Below, piece after piece: positions 55,699-64,000 of a stretch of 64,000 bases of DNA. Position 1 is the first letter of the stretch, and every line of letters begins with the position of its first letter. Under the pieces are notes generated by a model. That model was not told the origin of the DNA. It saw only the letters and a list, made by a program, of their open reading frames with translations, and did not search any database. Made by a program: the position numbers and the translations under genes. Source of the DNA: Ectocarpus siliculosus (taxonomy: Eukaryota > Sar > Phaeophyceae > Ectocarpales > Ectocarpaceae); NCBI GenBank assembly GCA_000310025.1, contig FN649750.1, positions 828,723 through 892,722 on the forward strand, in the 5' to 3' direction.

Positions 55699-55806
55699 AG
55701 GAAGGTTTGTTCGTCGAAGCAGATAGAATAAACTGGTGTTTATTTTGTAACAGTCGAATTAGAATTTGGCTTCATTTTCTACCGGAAACCCAGGGTCACG
55801 GTGTTT
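55699..55806 (+). repeat. Right terminal direct repeat, interrupted by a Ty3 LTR
   Basis: A match to 49913-50020. At 55807 the sequence switches to the LTR of the Ty3-NADAR element, so that element inserted into this repeat. Confidence 0.85.
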
Positions 55807-56106
55807 TGTTAAGGAGTGTGGCTGCTAGCTTAAATAGGGTACATCTTATTGTTGATAGGATGTGGGTCGGTCTCAGGAGGTATACCCTTCAGACACCTAC
55901 CCTCTTAGGATTTTGTCTAGTCTGCGTACCCCCCTGAGGTGAAGTTGGATCCCCACTTCACCTCAGACCATTGCTGATCGTCTCTCAGCAATAACAAGCA
56001 ACTTTCTCATCTCTACGTGATCGTGGACAAGCGTGTCAACGACAGAACCTACCTTCATCTATCTCTAGGAGCAAGCTACCACCCACGGCTTCCCCTCCTT
56101 TAAACT
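55807..56106 (+). repeat. 5' LTR of the Ty3-NADAR retrotransposon
   Basis: It begins TGTTAAGGAG and is followed by a primer-binding site at 56107. A related copy lies at 46274-46573. Three hairpins are visible: 55841-55863, 55935-55965 (11-bp stem) and 55971-55991 (7-bp stem). The 3' end is set by the primer-binding site; the last bases TTTAAACT do not give the usual CA end. Confidence 0.8.
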
Positions 56107-56119
56107 TGGCGTCAGCTGG
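56107..56119 (+). promoter_or_regulatory. Primer-binding site candidate
   Basis: TGGCGTCAGCTGG would pair with a tRNA ending CCAGCTGACGCCA. The same sequence follows the LTR of the miniature element at 28310. Which tRNA is used cannot be told from this window. Confidence 0.65.
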
Positions 56120-56128
56120 AATTACACG

Positions 56129-56266
56129 GTAAGCGGGTGCTGGACGCGGCCTCCACACTGCTGTGTGTTGTTGTCACGCTTTCTTCACAATCACGGGGTT
56201 GTTTGTTATTTGGTCTCACCACCCACGAGATTCTAGACTTAGCCTTCTCTGCTTCTTCTCTTGTAG
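56129..56266 (+). other. Possible leader intron of the Ty3-NADAR element
   Basis: GTAAGC follows ACACG, and a pyrimidine-rich tract ends in CTTCTCTTGTAG three bases before the Gag start codon. Removing these 138 bases would bring the start codon close to the LTR. This is a prediction from splice motifs only. Confidence 0.45.
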
Positions 56267-56269
56267 AGG

Positions 56270-59200
56270 ATGCTGGCTTGCGATGCTTTCGCTAAGCGCC
56301 CGCGGGACTGGGACCTTGCGAAGGATACGCGTCTCGGCGGTCATCGCGATGTTGTAGGTGATTTTTCCTACGCTCGCCGCCCCTCCCAAGCTATTTTGTC
56401 TGCATCGGCGGTCCATGAAGTTATTTCGGTGGCGGACACGCTTTGCATGAAGCGACCGGAGTTGCTGTCTTTGTGTAGCGGGACTCGAGATGATAGCATG
56501 CTTCCCGCGTCCGCTACCACTTCTACTGCATTCATGCCGGCGTACCGGCCGATGTCCGCGGATTTCCCTGTGGTGCTCTCCGATTTGACTCCGCTTGTTT
56601 CGACGTGGAGAGCATTGTGTGCACACAAATTGGGTGTCAGCCGCCCCACCAGCCTTCCCTCCATTTTTCGCAATCACATGGAAATTTTTTTTGGAGCATC
56701 ATTCACCCTCAAGGCATTCGAATTGGAAACCTTTCAACAGCGCAAACCCACAGCGGTCTTCGCTCGCACTTCGGCACCCGTTGCGGAGGAACGCCGTGCT
56801 GCTCTGCGTGTGTTTTGGTCGGACAATCTCGTGTCCCCATTTAATACCGGTCCTTTTGTGCTAGCTTCCACTGCTGTGTATGCGTGGAATGGTGTGCTTT
56901 TGGACGCCTTTTCTGCTTGGTTGGATCCGCTTCAACCTCGTGTGCATCAAGCTTTTATCGCCGGGCGTATGCTGTCCTGTGGGTATCTCCGTTTTTCGCA
57001 TGGACCTCGGTTTGCTTCTACCGCGATTACGCCCCGCTTTACTGTTTCCGCTGCAATCGGTTCTGCTGTCGCAACAGCGGTTGGGGGTGACACATCTACT
57101 GTTGCTGGCCGTTCTGCACTTGTAAAAATCGATAGTAGCTGCCCTTCCTCTGGCCCTGTCTTTTTGAAAAAAGAGAACACCATGTCCAGCGGATATGTGG
57201 AACTGATGGACGGCAATGAGGAAATCCTCGATTACGAGGCCGAGGGCGAGCCGTCCACCGCGGAGCTGATTGCAGGGGCCGGGACGGGCGACGAGAGCGA
57301 GTCCACTCCAGGCGCGTCCGCAGCTGATGACCTGAAGTACAACATCGCCACGGCGGATCCGGCGGACCTGGAACAAGCGTACACCGCTGGACGGATCTCC
57401 CTGCGCGACGTGGTCAGGGCAGCTCGTTTGTCTCCTGGTTCCCCCATTTGCGCTCGCCCTTTCTCGCTCCCGCAGGAAGACATGGTGATGCACTTGTCGC
57501 AAGATGAGTTCGCCGCCTTTCAAGAATTGACCGAGATGTGGCACCGCGGTCTGGCTAGCGAGGTAGCGGCGGCGGAAGAGCGGAAGCTGCTGGAGGAGCG
57601 TGAGGCTGCTCTGGCGGATGATGCGAGGAAGCAGGAGGAGGAGCGTCAGGCTGCTCTGGCGGAGGCTGCGAGGAAGCAGGCGAAGGAGCGTGAGGCTGCT
57701 CTGGCGGAAGCTGCGAGGAGGCAGGAGGAGGAGCGTGAGGCTGCTCTGGCGGAGGCTGCGAGGAAGCAGGAGGAGGAGCGCGAGGCTGCTCGGGCTGCTG
57801 CACAGAAGAAAGCGGAACTAGCGGCGCGCGAGGAGTATGTCCGGGCTGCTAGGGCGAAGCAAGGGGCGCTCCGATCACGGCTGGAGGACCTTGGGCACCG
57901 GTCGCAAGCTTCAACTTTGCTTTCGCGACCCGCCCGTCGTCGTGTCGTGCCCCCTCCCACGCCCCAGGCGGCACCGGAAGTGGCTGCTGCTCCCCAGTTT
58001 TCTGTGACGCTGGGTGGGCCGGCCGGGGATGCCGACGGCGCGTCAGACGACGAAGCCGAGGAGTACAGGTTTCACGCAGAAGACACAGCGTTCCTGTCCC
58101 GCCCCCTTTCCACGCCCACAGATGTGATCACCTTCCATGATGCTGACCGAACTAGTGCCCTTTATGCGTGGGCTGGCCTCCAACACATCGTGCGTGACCG
58201 CTGTCCTGACTCTTATACAGACCTTGGTTTTGCACATCTTGTATCGAGTCCGTTCCTCGACCAGCTAGAACCGTCCTTACGACAGAGTGTGTTTCGGTTA
58301 GTGTCTGCTCTCCGTAGGGCTTCCTTCACCGAGGGTCCCCAGGGAACCGCGGTGGCGGTACACAATGGGGGAATTCGGTTGCCGCTAGCTCGTACTGCAA
58401 CCAACGACGATTTTCAGCTTGATCTGCAGCTCCCACAGCAGGATTCTGCAAGCCGTGCGCATGGTTCCGGAGGGACCAAGGACTACAGTCTGTCGGCGGC
58501 TCCTGCCTCCACCAGCCGGAGGAGCCGTTGGGGTGATCAAGCCCCCACGGCCAAGAGCGGGACGGCCGAGCGCACTTCGCGAGGGCCGGGTGTTGAAGAT
58601 GGCGGGCGGGGGTACGCGGAATCTTCGTCCAAGCGTCGACACCGCGAGAGCCGGAGCCGGAGCCGGAGCACCGACCGCCAGCCACGTCACGCACCTTCGT
58701 CTCGGCGTGGTCGCAGCCGGAGCAGCGACCGCCACGGGAGCAACACGCCTTCGCGTAGGCGTAGCCGCAGCCGGAGCCCGACGAGGAGCGGGGGCAACGG
58801 CAGGGCGACCAGCTCGGACAGCGGTCGAGGGGGCAAAGGGCGACGGAAGTCAGGTCGGGGTCGCAGGCAAGTGCAGTATGATCGGTGTGATTTTCGTAGT
58901 TCTGGGCTGTTGGGGGAACGTAAGACTGCCTCAGAAGATGGTTCACTCTGTTCTTCGCCACCGGTTTTGCTCCCCCCCGCTGATGTAGGACCGCCGCCCG
59001 TGTCTACTTTGGCGTTCAAACTTGCCAACATGCAACTTCGTGAACATTCCGCCGCGGTTAAAAGCCATGCCCCTACACACACCGTGGTAGATCAGCCCAC
59101 ATCTTCCTTGCTTTTGGACGAACGTGTTGGTTCACCACGCAATGCTGCATCACACGCCTCGACTTCGGCTTCCCGTACTGAAATGCTGTTGGAACAAGTG

Positions 59201-61042
59201 CTCACTCTCCTGCGCGCGCAAACGCCTGGCCAAGTTGTGGATGCTGCTGCCGACTCGAATGTACCACCTTCTGTGCCCTCGAACGCCCCTAGCATGCCAC
59301 CTTCTGCCCCACCCTTTTCGTCACGGGCGCATTTGGCACCATTGCAAGACCACGCTTCGAGTTCCTCGGGAGTTCGTTCAGGGTACGAGGTTCACGATGA
59401 GGCAGCTGCCAGGGCCACGGCAGTGTCATCGTCATCAGCGCCGGCCGCCCCAGCTCTGCCGCAACAGCCTTTGGTGGTGTCATCAGCGTCGACCGCCCCA
59501 GCTCTGCTACAACAGCCTTTGGTGGTGCCCCCCCCCCTCCCGCGTACGTCTATCCTGATCGATCCTCGCCCGGCGACCGGCCACGTCATGGCGTCACCGG
59601 CCAACGCGACATCGCCGTTGCCTCAGGATGATGCTAGCTTGCCTTTGTCTTCCACGGGGGCGAGGACGAGGCAGGAGGCTTTGGACGCTGCGGACGCCGC
59701 TGCAGCGGAGGCCGACACCATCCGCATTCAAGACAAGATGGACAAGCTGAAGCCGGAACAACTTGATAGTGTCACACGCTTGCCCCTTGGTTCTGATCCT
59801 GATGAATTTGCTCGTTTCGCGTCTAGCTGCAAGGGCGTGGTCACCGAGATCCTCAACAAAAGCGACGTCAAACGCAAGCAGACTTTCGCTTCCTCCACCT
59901 GGGTCGCAGGATGGCTTCCGTTGTTGCGCAAACGTGTTCGTGCTGCTGTCGTTGAAGGTCAAACCACCAACCGTGCCACGCTGGAATTTCTTGATGCCAC
60001 TTTCCAACAGGTAGAAAACCATCTGCGCAAGGAACCGGCCGGGCCCTCGACGTACGCGTTCTTTATCCAGAAATTGGCGGCCGCCTGGGACACTCAAGAC
60101 AAGAGCTCGGGGATCGATCGCCTTCGTAGTTTTGGCGTGTCCACCGGCGAGACGTACGGAGAATACATTCGTCGCTATAAGGCTCTGGCCATGACTGTCA
60201 TGGTTTCTCATCACGCGTTCAAGCCTTCGGATGCACAAGTGCAGATAGCTGTTCGAGACTCCATGTTGAAGCAGTTTCCCGTAGTGTCTGGACAGGTGTA
60301 CAAGGATGAGCAGCTCTCCATGGAAGCCCCTTTTGGGCGACATGCTTCGTGTTTGGACGATATGTGGGATGTGTTGGACAAGCGGGCATTCGCGCACACG
60401 CCGGCGGTACATGGTGACGATTTTTTTTCGGTGTCTTCCACGAATGCTCGGAGTTCGTCTGCTGTTTCGCGTGCTGTAGCTTCTTCGGCGTTGCGGTCGT
60501 CGGTGACCCCTTCGTGGAGTCCAGGTTCTTCGGCTGCGGTGATGAGTGTTGACCCTCTACCTTATGATGATCGAGACCCTTTTCTGTTGCACTACAGCGA
60601 CTGGCCGCTGCAAGGACACTTTCCAGAGGTATACAACGTCGCTAGTGAGATGGCTCTAACCAAGAATGATCCGCCATTGTTCACCCCCTTGGTCTCGGCT
60701 GAAGACCGCCGCAACGCGCTTCGGCTGTACAAGGGCAAGTGCCTCAACTGCTTAGGGGAAGACCACTCCTTCAAATCTTGTACTCGTGGGTTCATTAACG
60801 CCACAGGCCTGCTTAACAATGATATCAAGCTCTGCATGGAAAAAGATCCCACACTTTGGAGTCGGTGGAAAAAGCGCATGACCTCGTATAGACGACCTAC
60901 AGGACGCAACCCACCCCGTGCTCACTCCTCGGGACGCGCCCGCCGTTCATCTGACACATCGGACATGAAACAGTCCTCGCACACAGAATCCTCATCGGAG
61001 ACTTCCACTTCGGCCAAGAGGGGCTGGAAGGGTAAGAAATGA
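56270..61042 (+). CDS. Gag polyprotein of the Ty3-NADAR element, 1590 residues
   Basis: The start is the first ATG after the predicted leader acceptor; an internal ATG at 57182 (residue 305) has a better context and could be the true start. Residues 1-304 match nothing I recognise. About 430-540 is a charged coiled coil with five 15-residue repeats like EREAALAEAARKQEE. About 788-870 is RS-rich (RSRSRSTDR, RRRSRSRSPTR). A long Ser/Pro/Ala linker follows. About 1150-1385 is a helical capsid-like region (Gag of Ty3/gypsy type), and residues 1491-1504 form a CX2CX4HX4C zinc knuckle (CLNCLGEDHSFKSC). A basic Ser-rich tail ends at TGA. Ty3 Gag is usually a few hundred residues, so this one is several times larger. 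Gag assembles the particle and packages RNA; the extra regions are unassigned. Confidence 0.85.
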   Translation: MLACDAFAKRPRDWDLAKDTRLGGHRDVVGDFSYARRPSQAILSASAVHEVISVADTLCMKRPELLSLCSGTRDDSMLPASATTSTAFMPAYRPMSADFPVVLSDLTPLVSTWRALCAHKLGVSRPTSLPSIFRNHMEIFFGASFTLKAFELETFQQRKPTAVFARTSAPVAEERRAALRVFWSDNLVSPFNTGPFVLASTAVYAWNGVLLDAFSAWLDPLQPRVHQAFIAGRMLSCGYLRFSHGPRFASTAITPRFTVSAAIGSAVATAVGGDTSTVAGRSALVKIDSSCPSSGPVFLKKENTMSSGYVELMDGNEEILDYEAEGEPSTAELIAGAGTGDESESTPGASAADDLKYNIATADPADLEQAYTAGRISLRDVVRAARLSPGSPICARPFSLPQEDMVMHLSQDEFAAFQELTEMWHRGLASEVAAAEERKLLEEREAALADDARKQEEERQAALAEAARKQAKEREAALAEAARRQEEEREAALAEAARKQEEEREAARAAAQKKAELAAREEYVRAARAKQGALRSRLEDLGHRSQASTLLSRPARRRVVPPPTPQAAPEVAAAPQFSVTLGGPAGDADGASDDEAEEYRFHAEDTAFLSRPLSTPTDVITFHDADRTSALYAWAGLQHIVRDRCPDSYTDLGFAHLVSSPFLDQLEPSLRQSVFRLVSALRRASFTEGPQGTAVAVHNGGIRLPLARTATNDDFQLDLQLPQQDSASRAHGSGGTKDYSLSAAPASTSRRSRWGDQAPTAKSGTAERTSRGPGVEDGGRGYAESSSKRRHRESRSRSRSTDRQPRHAPSSRRGRSRSSDRHGSNTPSRRRSRSRSPTRSGGNGRATSSDSGRGGKGRRKSGRGRRQVQYDRCDFRSSGLLGERKTASEDGSLCSSPPVLLPPADVGPPPVSTLAFKLANMQLREHSAAVKSHAPTHTVVDQPTSSLLLDERVGSPRNAASHASTSASRTEMLLEQVLTLLRAQTPGQVVDAAADSNVPPSVPSNAPSMPPSAPPFSSRAHLAPLQDHASSSSGVRSGYEVHDEAAARATAVSSSSAPAAPALPQQPLVVSSASTAPALLQQPLVVPPPLPRTSILIDPRPATGHVMASPANATSPLPQDDASLPLSSTGARTRQEALDAADAAAAEADTIRIQDKMDKLKPEQLDSVTRLPLGSDPDEFARFASSCKGVVTEILNKSDVKRKQTFASSTWVAGWLPLLRKRVRAAVVEGQTTNRATLEFLDATFQQVENHLRKEPAGPSTYAFFIQKLAAAWDTQDKSSGIDRLRSFGVSTGETYGEYIRRYKALAMTVMVSHHAFKPSDAQVQIAVRDSMLKQFPVVSGQVYKDEQLSMEAPFGRHASCLDDMWDVLDKRAFAHTPAVHGDDFFSVSSTNARSSSAVSRAVASSALRSSVTPSWSPGSSAAVMSVDPLPYDDRDPFLLHYSDWPLQGHFPEVYNVASEMALTKNDPPLFTPLVSAEDRRNALRLYKGKCLNCLGEDHSFKSCTRGFINATGLLNNDIKLCMEKDPTLWSRWKKRMTSYRRPTGRNPPRAHSSGRARRSSDTSDMKQSSHTESSSETSTSAKRGWKGKK

Positions 61043-64000
61043 CATGCCGATGGCGGAGTTCAGCCGGTACTACCGTCACTAGCAACCACCGTGCACCCTT
61101 TTGGAGTCTCCCAGGATGTTCGTGTACAGCCTACTTCTTTGGATACTCCCCACGCCCCCAAATCGCATCTAGTTTCTCGGCCCGCCTCCTCGTCACCCAC
61201 CTCATCGTCTGCTGGTATTGGACATGACAAACCCACTCCGGCACAACCTTTGTGGTGTGGGCGACAGGGAGGTAAGACGTCGAGTGGTTCACCCCTGCTC
61301 ACCTCGCCGTCTCGGGTTACAGAAGGAACAAGAACCTCGTCTACTACTGTTCGCCAAGACTCTCCTGGTATTGTCAGCCGGGCCTCTTCTCGGATAGCAC
61401 ACGAGCCTTCTTCTACACTCGTCGGGGACCCCGTCGATTCTCCTTCTCTTTCGCAGCTTTCGTTGTCTTCGACCGTCCGCTGCCCCCGTGTGGCAGCACC
61501 TGATACGAATGCGTCTTCCTCTGCTGCCCACAACGTGCTGACTGCACCACTGCCATCGGGATCGGATGGTAGTGCCCACCGTTCTGTGGAAGGTTCGGCT
61601 CCTTTGTCACGGGGGAGTAGTCCAGAGCGCCCTGCGTCCATTCACACATATCCGTCTGCCGCAGGAAAGACTTCTCTTAACGAACAGGTCTCTAATAGCC
61701 GAATGGCCTCTGCTAACATTGACCTCGCCGGAGCCGCCGCCCGTAGGCCGCCCTCCGGATCATGGACCGGAGCGACTTCGCCCGCTCCTCCCTCGCTTTC
61801 TGGGTCCTCCCCGTCGGAGATGAGGACCCGTCCGCTTGACCCACCCCCGCCCGTGCCTGGTGCCCGCTCTTTGCCTCTGCGCCCTGCACCGGCTCCGCCG
61901 TTTGATGACAAATGCGAGTACGCTTCGGATGACGTCCTCCTCTTCTGGAAACCTCCGTCTGTGTTCTCGCAATGGACTCCCTCGGCTTTTGACGTACTGG
62001 GGGTACGTTATTCATGTGGTGAGCAATTTATGATGTCTGAAAAAGCGAAGTTGTTTGGGGATATGACGTCGTATGAAAAAATCATGGCTGCACCAGATCC
62101 TAAGACACACAAGTACTTGGGTCGTAACGTCCGTCCTTTTGACTATGCTGAATGGGAGCGTCGTCGAGAAGAGATCGTGCTTACGGGGTCGTATGCCAAA
62201 TTCGCTCAAAACCGCGACATGAAACAACATCTACTGGAGACGGGTACCCGCCTCCTTGCGGAAGCCAGCCCCTTCGATCGTGTTTGGGGTATCGGCATGT
62301 CTGCATGCTTTCCGGAGGCTAGCGTTTCATCCAAGTGGGCGTCTAGCGGTAAAAACTTGTTGGGAAAAGCTTTGATGGAAGTTCGGCGCCTTTTGCGTGA
62401 TCATCCCCTGTCTGGCGAAGCTCTCCCCGCCTCCACTTCTCCCGCACCTCCCATTTCGCAGCCTCCTCCACATGGCCGTAGACGCATCCACGAGGTTGCT
62501 ACCGCGGCCGGTTCGTCGTCACGGGAGGACCGGGGTGAAGACCCAGCCTGTCTCCATTTGGACGCTCCGGGGGACCATGCTCCTGGTGTTCATCTGGTGG
62601 CCTCGACCTCCGCTTGTGCAGACCAACCTCCTCTTCTGGAACACGGGCCCGATCTGGTCGGCGGCACGCTCCTGTTGGACTCGGACTCTTACACCACCCG
62701 GGTCCTGCTGCATGGAGGACCTACAGCCACTTCTCAACTGGCGCGAGTGGCGCTGCTGGACTCTGGATCTCCTGCGTCTTTTGTGTCCGACTCCGTGGTC
62801 ACCGCCATGATAGCTGCTGGAGCCTTGACAGCTGGCAGCGTTCGTGTTTCGCCCTCTCGTCGTTGGGGTGGGTTTGGTGATGGACCCGCCCTTGTGACCA
62901 CTCAGTCAGTTCGTCTCACCGTTAATTTTCTTCATGGAGCTCGAGCTACCGCTTCGTTGGCGGTCTGGGCCTGCGTTGTTCCAGATGCCGCCATGGGGCA
63001 CGCCGTGCTTCTGGGTCGCGATAGCTGGATGCGGTTCAACTCTCGAGTGTTCACCACCCTCCCCCACCCTGGACCGGACGGCCGGGTTATGGGCGAGCTC
63101 ACGCTCTCTCCACGTTTCACCGCTGGCGCGTGTGTTTACGCTACGCACGACGACGCTCCTGCCTCTTCGTTTCACCTCAAATATGCAGGGAGCTCGGGCA
63201 TTTCCTTGGGGCCGGAGCCGGCCCTTGTTGAGGTGGACCTCGTCCGTTCTTCGGGCATGCCTGCGCTGATCGGCGAATATCTGGTATCGTTCCGACCTGA
63301 AGTGGGTGCACTTTCGTCCCCCGATGCATTTGTTTCCAATGGTCTTCAGCGTATTCCCCTTGCAGGTTGTGCCGAATTGGAGCCGGGCGACGTTATTGGC
63401 GTGTCTGCTGCACCGCTATTACGAGTACCGGTAGAAACCCTGAAGGCGGCTCCATCTTCGACTCCCACCGCCCCCCCGTCCTCTACATCACCGCATCGGG
63501 TCAACGCCGTTGGCCCCAAGTCCGGGACTCGCCGCTCTCCGGACCCAGCCTCCGCCCCGCCTCCTCCGAAGCCGCCTCCACAAGAACTGCTTGACCGCTT
63601 CTCCGAGGCCCAGCGCTCCAGTTTTCTGCGATTGTGGACTAGGCTGCCTGCACATATGCACGACATCGCTTTCGATCTACACAACCCGGGATGGACACCG
63701 GGGGCTATTGATCGTTTGGCCGACGCCCTTGTTGAGTATTCCGACGTGTTCTCTACTTCGAAAACCGATTTTGGTTCCTGCACCGTCATGCCATTCACTC
63801 TTTCTGTCCCCGCAGGGACGAAGCCCGTCGCATCACGCCCGTATCGTATTAACCCGTTAATGCAGAAGAAAGTGGATGCCGTCTTGGACCAGTATTTGGC
63901 GGCAGGGCTCATTCAGCATTCCACTTCTCCCTGGGCTTCTCCCCTGGTCGTCATCCCCAAGAAGGACGGATCGGTTCGCATCACCGTCAACTCCAAACGA
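61043..64000 (+). CDS. Pol polyprotein with NADAR domain, protease and RT (runs off the window)
   Basis: Directly after the Gag UGA the same frame is open for 986 codons to the window end. In order: a Ser/Pro-rich linker (61043-61900); a NADAR domain (61901-62409); a second linker; an aspartic protease with ALLDSGSPASFVS at about 62750 and HAVLLGRDSW near 63000; another linker; and the start of a Ty3-type reverse transcriptase with FTLSVPAGTKPVASRPYR, STSPWASPLVVIPKKDGS and ITVNSKR. RNase H and integrase are expected beyond 64000. Pol has no obvious start codon of its own, so expression probably depends on reading through the UGA. The absence of any other stop over 7.7 kb of Gag-Pol argues for a recently active element. 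Confidence 0.88.
61901..62409 (+). other. NADAR (YbiA-like) domain within Pol
   Basis: Conserved blocks of the family appear in order: SVFSQWTPSAF, the Glu-containing YSCGEQFMMSEKAKLFGD, HKYLGRNVRPFD, WERRREEIVLTGSYAKFAQN, LLETGTRLLAEASPFDRVWG with IGM following, and SGKNLLGKALMEVRRLL. The domain is about 165 residues, near the usual family size, and nothing appears missing. Characterised relatives hydrolyse N-glycosidic bonds: bacterial and plant members act on early riboflavin intermediates, and others remove ADP-ribose from guanine bases in DNA as partners of DarT-type toxins. Here it lies between Gag and protease, so it should be carried in the particle. Its substrate is unknown. Confidence 0.88.
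62640..63065 (+). other. Retropepsin-like aspartic protease domain
   Basis: The catalytic Asp-Ser-Gly is encoded at 62759-62767 in LLDSGSPASFVS, followed by a strand-rich region and the second conserved element AVLLGRD. It acts as a dimer to cut Gag-Pol. DSG rather than DTG is common in some Ty3 elements. Confidence 0.75.
63590..64000 (+). other. Reverse transcriptase N-terminus (Ty3/gypsy)
   Basis: YSDVFSTSKTDFG leads into the fingers subdomain with RPYRINPLMQKKVDAVLDQY and SPWASPLVVIPKKDGS. The polymerase Asp motifs are beyond the window. Confidence 0.85.

Larger units (their letters stand above)
49913..55806 (+). mobile_element. Tyrosine-recombinase element with 108-bp direct terminal repeats
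   Basis: The 108 bases at 49913-50020 recur at 55699-55806 with no difference seen, both beginning AGGAAGGTTTGTTCG and ending GGTGTTT. Between them are a TATA-type promoter, tandem repeats, a Gag-like ORF and a tyrosine recombinase. The right copy is cut at 55806 by a Ty3 LTR, so the terminal repeat is probably longer and continues beyond the window. Direct repeats plus a tyrosine recombinase suggest a DIRS/Ngaro-like element that has lost its reverse transcriptase, or a Crypton-type element. No reverse transcriptase or RNase H is visible. Confidence 0.65.

Overview
The window is eukaryotic, most likely a stramenopile and probably a brown alga. The clues are GT-AG introns, a host gene split into many small exons, Copia reverse transcriptase of the type common in brown-algal genomes, and a landscape dominated by nested mobile elements. 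No rRNA, tRNA, CRISPR array or bacterial operon was seen. The organism is an inference; the splice structure and the elements are read from the sequence. A run of N (about 39295-39649) marks an assembly gap.

Layout. 1-600: a decayed Copia fragment and a dispersed repeat. 604-16736: two copies of a roughly 6 kb multi-exon repeat, called element A here. The second copy is interrupted by a Helitron-like element, which is itself interrupted by a small LTR element with a 5-bp target duplication, and by a second LTR-like insertion. 16737-17340: palindromic repeats. 17392-19056: an unrecognised spliced gene (Ala/Lys-rich, coiled coil, acidic tail). 19717-24348: remnants of Ty3/gypsy elements, including a broken integrase with chromodomain and Tudor-like tail, and an LTR. 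24349-28035: repeat fragments and a minus-strand coiled-coil ORF. 28040-34445: element A copy 3, carrying a 347-bp miniature LTR element. 35278-43748: a host ArfGAP gene (PH end, ArfGAP zinc finger, ankyrin repeats) whose 4.6 kb intron has collected Copia and Ty3 pieces and the assembly gap. 45190-49890: element A copy 4, CATG-palindrome arrays and a Helitron.

The right end is the most interesting part. A tyrosine-recombinase element (49913-55806) has 108-bp direct terminal repeats. Its right repeat is interrupted by a Ty3/gypsy element that starts at 55807 and runs off the window. This Ty3 element has an LTR with three consecutive hairpins, a primer-binding site, a probable leader intron and a 1590-residue Gag with coiled-coil, RS-rich, capsid-like and zinc-knuckle regions. 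A single in-frame UGA follows, then a Pol ORF with no further stop. Pol carries a complete-looking NADAR domain (the family of ADP-ribosyl-guanosine and riboflavin-intermediate N-glycosidases) ahead of the aspartic protease and reverse transcriptase. A NADAR domain inside a retrotransposon polyprotein is the strongest candidate for an undescribed system here.

The miniature LTR element at 28240-28582 shares the first ten LTR bases and a 14-base primer-binding site with the NADAR element, so it looks like a non-autonomous partner of that family.
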